This document shows positions 57,479-64,000 of a stretch of DNA of 64,000 nt, one piece after another; the stretch's first letter is position 1, and each line of letters opens with the position of its first letter. The stretch spans positions 947,232-1,011,231 of the forward strand of contig NZ_JADKYS010000001.1 of assembly GCF_015354345.1 (NCBI RefSeq), given 5' to 3'. Under the pieces are notes generated by a model that saw only the letters and a list, made by a program, of their open reading frames with translations, did no database searches and was not told the DNA's origin. The position numbers and the translations under genes are program-made. The stretch comes from Methylophilus sp. 14. Lineage in GTDB: Bacteria > Pseudomonadota > Gammaproteobacteria > Burkholderiales > Methylophilaceae.

Positions 57479-57871
57479 TTATACGGATTCGGTCAGGTGA
57501 GGTTCCAGTAGCAGGGCGGCAACGACCTTGCGGCCTTCGGCGGTCAGGATATTAAAAGTACGGCAGGCCGCGGCCGTGGTCATGCACTCCACGGCGATGT
57601 TGGCTGCCAGGAAAGCCTGCGTATGCCTTGGGTGAATAAAGCGCTGCTTATCGCCCGTGCCTAGTAATACCACTTCCGGACTGAAGTCGAGAATGGCCGC
57701 CAATCGTTGCCCATCTAGCGTTGCCCATGGCCCCTGAAACCAGTCTGTGCTTAATGCCTGTTCGCTCACAATGACCGGCTGCGCATAACGCTGGCGATTA
57801 ATGATCACCGCGTCGCTATCGACACCATTAATTTGATATTGCTGCTCGCTGGTATGTAAGTGTAGTTTCAT
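57479..57871 (-). CDS. Mth938-like domain protein
   Basis: A 130-residue protein of the Mth938/DUF498 family, with DAVIINRQRYAQPVIV near the start and PEVVLLGTGDKQRFIHP in the middle. Family members in eukaryotes (NDUFAF3) help assemble respiratory complex I; bacterial role unknown. Convergent with the DUF1439 gene. Confidence 0.83.
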   Translation of the reverse strand: MKLHLHTSEQQYQINGVDSDAVIINRQRYAQPVIVSEQALSTDWFQGPWATLDGQRLAAILDFSPEVVLLGTGDKQRFIHPRHTQAFLAANIAVECMTTAAACRTFNILTAEGRKVVAALLLEPHLTESV

Positions 57872-58044
57872 CGCTTGGAATCGTGGCTGGTCTGCAAATT
57901 GCTCATGATGAAAATTCCGTTTAAATCTACTGATTCAGAGCCCGGCAAAGGACTAAGGTTCATTGATGTAGCAAGGGTTTGCAGGTAGAATGAAAGTTTT
58001 ACTTTAAGAGCTTAACACACGCCAGATGTGTTTGTTAACCAGCG

Positions 58045-59271
58045 ATGAAGCCAGTCAATAAATCCAGCAAACTCAGTAATGTCTGTTACGACATCCGCGG
58101 CCCGGTATTACAACGTGCGCGCCAGATGGAGGAAGACGGGCAGCGTATTATCAAGCTGAACATCGGTAACCCGATGCCGTTCGGCTTTAATGCGCCAGAA
58201 GAAATCGTCCAGGATGTGATCCACAATATGGATCAGGCCTCTGGCTATACGGATTCCAAAGGCTTGTTCGCGGCGCGTAAAGCCATCATGCATTACACCC
58301 AGCAAAAAAATATTACGGGTGTGACCATAGACGACATTATTATCGGCAACGGTGTGTCCGAGCTGATCGTGATGGCCATGCAAGGCCTGCTTAATAATGG
58401 CGACCAGATTCTGGTGCCTATGCCTGACTATCCATTATGGACCGCCGCGGTGAACCTGGCAGGCGGCACGGCGCGTCATTATGTCTGTGACGAGCAGTCC
58501 GGCTGGTTACCAGACCTGGCAGATATTGAAAACAAAATCACTGCCAATACCAAAGGCATCGTGATTATCAACCCGAATAACCCGACCGGTGCTTTGTATC
58601 CGAAGGAAACGCTGGAAGGCATTATCGAGATTGCGCGTCATCATGGCCTAGTGATTTTCGCCGACGAAATTTATGACAAAGTGCTGTACGACGGCAACAC
58701 ACATACTTCTATCGCCTCGTTGGCTGATGATGTGCTGTTTGTGACCTTTAACGGCTTGTCCAAAAACTACCGTGCCTGTGGCTATCGTTCTGGCTGGATG
58801 ATTATCTCTGGCGATAAAAAAGACGCCAAAGATTATATCGAAGGCCTGAATATGCTGGCATCGATGCGCTTGTGTGCCAACGTGCCCGGGCAGTTGGCGA
58901 TTCAAACCGCACTTGGCGGTTACCAAAGTATCAATGACCTGGTCGCGCCTAGCGGTCGTCTGTGCAAGCAGCGTGACCTGGCTTATGACATGCTTACCGC
59001 CATGCCTGGCGTCACCTGCGTCAAACCGGCGGCAGCCATGTATCTATTTCCCAAGCTGGATCCGGTGATGTATCCGATTGCAGATGACCAGCAGTTTATT
59101 CTGGATTTGCTGCTGGAAGAAAAAGTATTGCTGGTGCAGGGCACCGGTTTTAACTGGAAATCCCCTGATCACTTCAGGGTGGTTTTCTTACCTAATGTCG
59201 ACGATTTAACTGAAGCCATGACGCGCATAGGCTGCTATCTGGATAGCTATCGCAAGAAGCATGCAAAATAA
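58045..59271 (+). CDS. alaA: Alanine-forming aminotransferase, AlaA-like
   Basis: A 408-residue class I aminotransferase. The AlaA-type opening is YDIRGPVLQRARQMEEDG and LNIGNPMPFGF; the PLP Lys lies in FNGLSKNYRACGYRSGWM; PNNPTGALYP is the PLP loop. AlaA converts pyruvate and glutamate to alanine and 2-oxoglutarate. The gene precedes hom and thrC, a common betaproteobacterial order, with 41-56 bases before hom. Confidence 0.9.
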   Translation: MKPVNKSSKLSNVCYDIRGPVLQRARQMEEDGQRIIKLNIGNPMPFGFNAPEEIVQDVIHNMDQASGYTDSKGLFAARKAIMHYTQQKNITGVTIDDIIIGNGVSELIVMAMQGLLNNGDQILVPMPDYPLWTAAVNLAGGTARHYVCDEQSGWLPDLADIENKITANTKGIVIINPNNPTGALYPKETLEGIIEIARHHGLVIFADEIYDKVLYDGNTHTSIASLADDVLFVTFNGLSKNYRACGYRSGWMIISGDKKDAKDYIEGLNMLASMRLCANVPGQLAIQTALGGYQSINDLVAPSGRLCKQRDLAYDMLTAMPGVTCVKPAAAMYLFPKLDPVMYPIADDQQFILDLLLEEKVLLVQGTGFNWKSPDHFRVVFLPNVDDLTEAMTRIGCYLDSYRKKHAK

Positions 59272-59327
59272 AGAAACATTCAAAATAAGGTGAGCGTGCG
59301 CGCAAACCATTAATGGTGAGTATGAGT

Positions 59328-60641
59328 ATGAAAGAATTAAAAGTAGGGTTGTTGGGTATAGGCACAGTGGGTGGCGGTACGTATACCGTGATCACGCGTA
59401 ACCAGGCAGATATCGCCCGCCGTCTTGGTGGCAATATCCGCATCGTGCAAGTGGCTGACCGCAATCTTGAACTGGCAAAGCAGGTGACTGGTGGCCAGGT
59501 GGCCGTGACCGATGATGCTTTTGCGGTGGTGAATAACCCGGACATCGATGTCGTCGTCGAGCTGATTGGTGGCTACACCGTCGCTAAAGAACTGGTGTTA
59601 ACCGCGATTGCCAATGGCAAGCATGTGGTGACAGCGAACAAGGCCTTGCTGGCAGTGCATGGCAACGAGATTTTTAAAGCCGCGGCTGACAAAGGTGTGA
59701 TTGTCGCGTTTGAAGCGGCGGTGGCGGGTGGTATTCCTATCATCAAGGCACTGCGTGAAGGCCTGAGTGCTAACAAGGTAGAGTGGGTCGCGGGCATTAT
59801 CAACGGCACCACTAACTTTATCCTGACCGAAATGCGAGACAAGGGCCTCGCCTTTGCCGACGTGCTGAAAGAAGCGCAACGTTTGGGCTATGCTGAAGCA
59901 GACCCGACCTTTGATGTGGAAGGCATTGATGCCGCGCATAAACTCACGATTATGGCCAGCATTGCTTTTGGCATGCCTATGCAGTTTGAGCATGCGTATA
60001 CCGAAGGCATTACCAAGCTCACGATTAAAGATATTCAATACGCGCAGGAGTTAGGTTATCGCGTGAAATTGCTGGGTATCAGTAAAAAAGCAGAAGCCGG
60101 TGTTGAATTGCGTGTGCATCCAACGCTGATTCCTGAAAAGCGCCTGATTGCTAACGTGGATGGCGCCATGAACGCTGTCGTGGTTAAAGGTGATGCCGTG
60201 GGTCCAACCCTGTATTACGGTGCGGGTGCCGGTGCGGAGCCAACGGCCAGTGCCGTGGTCGCTGACCTGGTGGATATTGCGCGCCTGCAAGGCACCAAGG
60301 CCGAGCAACGTGTGGCTTATCTGGGTTATCAGTTAGACCAGCAACAAGTGTTGCCGATTTTGCCGATTAGCGACGTGCATTCTGCCTATTATCTGCGCTT
60401 GCGTGCGTCTGACAAGCCAGGGGTGATGGCCGACATCACCAAAGTGTTGGCTGATCTGCAAATCTCGATTGATGCCATGCTGCAAAAAGAGCCAGCCGAG
60501 GGTGAGTCAGAAGCCGATATCGTGATTTTGACCCACACCACGCAAGAAAAAATCATGGATGCAGCGATTGCCAATATTGAGGCACTGCCTGCTATCGCCG
60601 CCGGTGTGACGAAAATCCGCATGGAAGCACTGTCACGCTAA
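59328..60641 (+). CDS. hom: Homoserine dehydrogenase
   Basis: A 437-residue enzyme (442 from the first ATG at 59313) reducing aspartate semialdehyde to homoserine for threonine and methionine synthesis. The NAD(P) loop is GLLGIGTVGGGTY, the substrate region has GIINGTTNFILTEM and EADPTFDVEGIDAAHK, and a C-terminal ACT domain (about 350-425, from YLRLRASDKPGVMADITKVL) gives likely threonine control. The start is set at MKELKVG because GGTGAG sits 8 bases before it. Confidence 0.95.
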   Translation: MKELKVGLLGIGTVGGGTYTVITRNQADIARRLGGNIRIVQVADRNLELAKQVTGGQVAVTDDAFAVVNNPDIDVVVELIGGYTVAKELVLTAIANGKHVVTANKALLAVHGNEIFKAAADKGVIVAFEAAVAGGIPIIKALREGLSANKVEWVAGIINGTTNFILTEMRDKGLAFADVLKEAQRLGYAEADPTFDVEGIDAAHKLTIMASIAFGMPMQFEHAYTEGITKLTIKDIQYAQELGYRVKLLGISKKAEAGVELRVHPTLIPEKRLIANVDGAMNAVVVKGDAVGPTLYYGAGAGAEPTASAVVADLVDIARLQGTKAEQRVAYLGYQLDQQQVLPILPISDVHSAYYLRLRASDKPGVMADITKVLADLQISIDAMLQKEPAEGESEADIVILTHTTQEKIMDAAIANIEALPAIAAGVTKIRMEALSR

Positions 60642-60669
60642 TGAAGGTTTTGAGCATAGGTTAAATGCA

Positions 60670-62103
60670 ATGAAATATATCAGTACCCGCGGGCAATCGC
60701 CTGCTTTAACATTTAGTGAAATTTTGCTGGGTGGCTTGGCGCCAGATGGCGGTTTGTACTTGCCTGAGCAGTATCCGCAGTTTAGCGATGCTGATTTGAA
60801 CGCCATGCGCGGCATGAGTTACCGTGACTTGGCGTTTGCCATCCTGTCGCGTCTGGTGGATAACAGCGATATTCCGCACGCAGACCTGAAAGCGATTATT
60901 GATAAAACCTACCGCGCTGAAGTGTATCAATACGCGCGCGCAGGCCAAAATGCCGAAGACATTACGCCTACGCTCAAGTTGGAAGATAACCTCTACCTGT
61001 TAAGTTTGTCCAACGGACCTACATTAGCGTTTAAAGACATGGCCATGCAATTGCTGGGTAACCTGTTTGAGTATGTGTTGGCCAAAACTGGCCAAACCAC
61101 CAACATCCTGGGCGCGACGTCTGGAGATACCGGCTCTGCGGCCGAATACGCCATGCGTGGTAAAAAAGGCGTGCGTGTGTTCATGCTGTCGCCTTACCAG
61201 AAGATGAGCCGCTTTCAGACTGCGCAAATGTTCAGTTTGCAAGACGACAATATTTTCAATATCGCCGTGAAAGGCGTGTTTGACGATGCGCAGGACATGG
61301 TTAAAGCCGTGTCTAACGATCATGCGTTTAAAGCACAATACAAAATCGGTGCGGTGAACTCCATCAACTGGGGTCGTATCGCTGCACAAATTGTGTATTA
61401 CTTTAAAGGCTACCTTGCGGTGACGACAAATAACAGCCATAAAGTCAGTTTTACCGTGCCTAGTGGCAACTTTGGCAATATCTGCGCCGGGCATATTGCG
61501 CGCATGATGGGCTTGCCAATCGACCAGTTAGTCGTGGCTACCAACGAAAATGACGTGTTGGACGAGTTCTTTAATACCGGTGTTTACGCACCGCGTGGTT
61601 CCGCCAATACTTACCACACTTCCAGCCCGTCTATGGACATTAGCAAAGCCTCTAACTTTGAGCGCTTTATTTATGACCTGGTGGGCCAGGATGGTGGCAA
61701 AGTGCGCGAATTATGGTCTGCGGTGGATACTGGTGGCCAGTTTGACTTGAATGCACAAGGTTATTTCAGCAAAGTTGCTGGGTTTGGTTTTGTGTCCGGC
61801 CATAGCAATCATGCGCACCGTATGCAAACCATACGCGCGACCAAAGAACAATATGGGGTCACGATTGATACGCATACCGCTGATGGCCTGAAAGTGGCGC
61901 TGGAACACCGCAAAGCCGATGTGCCTATGCTGGTATTAGAAACCGCCTTGCCAGCCAAGTTTGAGGATGCGATTGTCGAGGCGTTAGGCGAAAAACCTGA
62001 GCGTCCAGCCAGCTTGGCAGGCCTGGAAGACTTGCCACAAACATCGACAGTGATGGATGTCAGTGTCGATGCCATTAAAGCGTTTATTGTCGCCAATACT
62101 TAA
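60670..62103 (+). CDS. thrC: Threonine synthase
   Basis: A 477-residue PLP enzyme of the longer, yeast-like class that turns phosphohomoserine into threonine. It opens [20 protein letters not shown]; the PLP Lys is in [30 protein letters not shown] and VPSGNFGN are the phosphate-binding loops. Full length; 28 bases behind hom and 20 bases before thyA. Confidence 0.95.
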   Translation: MKYISTRGQSPALTFSEILLGGLAPDGGLYLPEQYPQFSDADLNAMRGMSYRDLAFAILSRLVDNSDIPHADLKAIIDKTYRAEVYQYARAGQNAEDITPTLKLEDNLYLLSLSNGPTLAFKDMAMQLLGNLFEYVLAKTGQTTNILGATSGDTGSAAEYAMRGKKGVRVFMLSPYQKMSRFQTAQMFSLQDDNIFNIAVKGVFDDAQDMVKAVSNDHAFKAQYKIGAVNSINWGRIAAQIVYYFKGYLAVTTNNSHKVSFTVPSGNFGNICAGHIARMMGLPIDQLVVATNENDVLDEFFNTGVYAPRGSANTYHTSSPSMDISKASNFERFIYDLVGQDGGKVRELWSAVDTGGQFDLNAQGYFSKVAGFGFVSGHSNHAHRMQTIRATKEQYGVTIDTHTADGLKVALEHRKADVPMLVLETALPAKFEDAIVEALGEKPERPASLAGLEDLPQTSTVMDVSVDAIKAFIVANT

Positions 62104-62123
62104 CTCGCAGCGGGAGCCTGTCT

Positions 62124-62744
62124 ATGCAGCAGTATCATGATTTATTGAACCACGTACTGGCGCATGGTCATGTCAAAACCGATCGTACCGGCACCGGTAC
62201 CACCTCGGTGTTTGGTTACCAGATGCGGTTTAACCTGGCTGAGGGTTTCCCGCTACTGACGACCAAAAAAGTCCATTTAAAATCAATTATCCACGAGCTG
62301 TTGTGGTTCTTGCAGGGCAGCACTAATATTGCCTACCTCAAAGAGCATGGCGTCAGCATCTGGGATGAATGGGCAGACGAGCAGGGCAACCTAGGGCCGG
62401 TGTATGGTTATCAATGGCGCAACTGGCCCAAGCCAGACGGCACGCATATTGACCAGATCTCTCAGGTTATCAACCAGATTAAAAAGACACCAGATTCACG
62501 TCGTTTAATTGTGTCTGCCTGGAACGTGGCAGACGTAGAGCGCATGAAGTTACCGCCATGTCATGCCTTTTTCCAGTTTTATGTCGCTGATGGCAAGCTG
62601 TCTTGCCAGTTGTATCAACGCAGTGCTGATATTTTTCTATTTATCTACCGTAATGCTTTTGTACATTACATAAGTCTATTGAGATTTAAAGTATCAAAAA
62701 TAAACACATTATTCTCGCTTACAGTTATTCCAAATTTAATCTGA
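62124..62744 (+). pseudogene. thyA: Thymidylate synthase, interrupted after residue 172
   Basis: The frame matches ThyA without gaps from residue 1 to 172, including the catalytic Cys146 in PPCHAFFQ and Arg166 in [10 protein letters not shown]. At base 62639 the match ends: the residues expected next (GVPFNIASYALL in the family) are replaced by [14 protein letters not shown] and then an unrelated tail to a stop at 62744. The lost third of the 264-residue enzyme holds Asn177, His207 and Tyr209, all needed for nucleotide binding, so the product should be inactive. The DNA that follows is AT-rich and leads to a tyrosine recombinase gene, so an insertion is the likely cause. The 3' part may lie beyond the window. 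Confidence 0.88.
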
Positions 62745-63165
62745 TCAATTTAAATCTGCTTTCTTTTCCATAGATATTCAAGCAGATGTCACTTCAAATC
62801 CCTGTATTTAATAGGGCCAGAATCTTCAAGTAGTTGCCTCATTCTTATGCTTCTCGTTCAAATCTTCCTTATCGCTTGAGGTCTCGGAGCACTTGACCTT
62901 TGCGGATACTGGATAGCGTATTTGAATCTACTTTTACCCGCGAACTGTTAAATGGCATAACACATGCCTGTAACGTTTAATTGAGTGAGACCTGTAAGAA
63001 TAATTCTTCACAAGTCCTTCAAATAAACCAATTTAAACTTTAATTATGGTTTACAAGTTTTTTTTGTTGATATATTATTTTCTTATAATGTTGTCGCGAT
63101 AAATAATAGTTAGCTATTTGATTTTGTAATACATAATCAATGTGTAGCAAAAGTAGAGGTGCAAA
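62745..63165. other. Non-coding AT-rich stretch between broken thyA and the recombinase
   Basis: About 420 bases without a credible gene. It has the base composition of the recombinase that follows rather than of thyA, so it belongs to the inserted DNA. A -10-like TATAAT at 63084-63089 lies about 77 bases before the recombinase start, without a good -35 box at 17 bases. No tRNA or clear structured RNA is seen. Confidence 0.5.
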
Positions 63166-63906
63166 TTGATACTCCATACTGCGGATTCCGTTTGCGAGAA
63201 TGAATACCTGTTCTTTGATAATTTAGAGCGTGTAGTAGAGCTTCCTACAAATTTTCTGAATTCAATGGTGGGGTCTCCAAAATCAAGAAGTAGATGCACG
63301 TTAGACTTATATTCAAAACGGTTGAAAGACTTTTGTAGTTTTCTCGAGTCGCATAGAGTCTTTGGGCAGGTAACAGTGGACCAAGCAATCGTTGGATTAA
63401 ATTTGACTATCATCGACGATTTTTATAAGCATTTAATAAATAAAGGGCTGGCAGCAAGCACTGTTAGAGGTTATGAATCTCTTATTAAGTCTTTTACAAA
63501 TTGGCTGGCTAGCGAGAGCTCAGGGAAAGTACACAAGAAATCACTATATTGTAATTCTGGTTTTCGAACCTCAAATCCGTCAAAAGGAATACCTAGATAT
63601 TTATTACCCAACGAAGTTATTCAATTATCAAAAGGAATGCGTTGGGAGATCCAAAGGCTTATCACACATTTTATTTTCGACACTGGAGTTCGCGTATCAG
63701 AAGTTCTTAGAGTCACTCAAGATGATATTCCAAATATGGAAAACTATCCTGAGACTGATGATTATTTTCCATTAAGGATAAAGGGTAGCAAGGGGCGAAA
63801 TGGTGCGTACAAAATGAGAGATACAATCATTTCTAGACCACTCTTGGTCAGATTGAATCGCTACTTTAATTCAAAATCATACATTGAATCGCCCCGGCTG
63901 CATTAG
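63166..63906 (+). pseudogene. Tyrosine recombinase, truncated in the catalytic domain
   Basis: A 246-residue fragment with a core-binding (SAM-like) domain (about residues 30-120, with TLDLYSKRLKDFCSFLESHR and STVRGYESLIKSFTNWL) and the first half of the catalytic domain: the first Arg in FDTGVRVSEVLRVTQDD and the Lys loop LRIKGSKGRNGAYKMRD. It stops at 63906 before the HxxR, His/Trp and Tyr motifs, so it is inactive as it stands. The end of an IS3-family element begins 18 bases later. TTG at 63166 with GAGGTG before it is the likely start. It probably belongs to the element that broke thyA. Confidence 0.8.
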
Positions 63907-63923
63907 ATACTTTTTAGCCTCAT

Positions 63924-64000
63924 TGGACTACCCACGGTTTTGTAGACACCTAGCCTTGTTTGCGCCAGACCTCTTCAAACGCTTCAGGGCTCATGCCATT
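63924..64000 (-). mobile_element. IS3-family insertion sequence, one end only
   Basis: The minus strand has the final 16 codons of a transposase OrfB: NGMSPEAFEEVWRKQG and stop (63950-64000), the usual C-terminus after the ...KRPHSALN block of IS3-family enzymes. Just beyond the stop lies a terminal-repeat-like sequence starting TGTCTACAAAACC and ending GTAGTCCA (63948-63924). The element continues outside the window. Group within the family cannot be set from this piece. Confidence 0.7.

Noticed and set aside
62640..62744. Group I intron in thyA at the site used by phage T4 td
   Set aside because: The position is close, but no intron core or exon-pairing pattern could be recognised and the DNA soon encodes a tyrosine recombinase, so an integrative element is the simpler reading.

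Overview
The window looks like the chromosome of a methylotrophic betaproteobacterium, most likely a Methylophilaceae member (Methylophilus/Methylovorus/Methylotenera type). The evidence is the block pyrG-kdsA-eno-ftsB, the alaA-hom-thrC run, ratA-rnfH divergent from smpB, a PEP-CTERM protein, and a methanol-dehydrogenase accessory cluster (mxaR-S-A-C-K-L). Species level is inference; no rRNA lies in the window.

Layout. 1-11.0 kb: envelope and energy genes on the minus strand (partial GAF protein, CPA2 antiporter, 7TM-GGDEF cyclase, small lipoprotein, Kbp-like BON-LysM protein, pqiABC lipid-transport operon, cyanide-insensitive-type bd oxidase with its 44-residue partner). 11.28-12.86 kb: a hipB/hipA-like pair. 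12.94-18.63 kb: a 5.58-kb integrative element in tRNA-Asn(GTT), bounded by 85-bp direct repeats. It carries a filamentous-phage-type Rep, an overlapping HTH protein and tyrosine integrase, and an AT-rich two-gene cargo (SF1 helicase plus a 214-residue protein) that looks like an antiviral cassette, probably of the helicase-DUF2290 type. 18.85-25.7 kb: stand-alone adhesin retention module, aspartate aminotransferase, a trypsin-like protease, uvrB, SemiSWEET, galU, hpt. 25.78-27.1 kb: a 1.24-kb remnant element in tRNA-Ser(CGA) with 22-bp repeats, a DUF2846 lipoprotein and an integrase N-terminal remnant.

27.2-38.5 kb (almost all minus strand): two-component system with a Spy/CpxP-like protein, an ABC-F protein, nitroreductase, a Gre factor, trpS, guaB-guaA, rnfH and ratA. 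38.6-47.6 kb: smpB, a tandem pair of nearly identical double-glycine-leader peptides (a strong candidate for an undescribed peptide family), nnrD, pyrG, kdsA, eno, ftsB, a PEP-CTERM protein, ygfZ and ygfX. 47.6-54.2 kb: mxaRSACKL with a second mxaL paralogue but without mxaFJGI alongside. 54.5-62.1 kb: fabA-fabB, pilin-like protein, small lipoprotein, alaA-hom-thrC. 62.1-64 kb: thyA broken after codon 172 by a foreign AT-rich segment that carries a truncated tyrosine recombinase, followed by the end of an IS3-family element.

How the parts work together: pqiABC, the bd oxidase and the two-component/Spy system serve envelope and respiratory stress. guaB-guaA, pyrG, hpt, thrC/hom/alaA and fabAB are core biosynthesis. 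The mxa genes assemble and activate periplasmic methanol dehydrogenase, whose structural genes must lie elsewhere. The accessory DNA sits at three junctions (tRNA-Asn, tRNA-Ser, thyA), each marked by a tyrosine recombinase gene or remnant.
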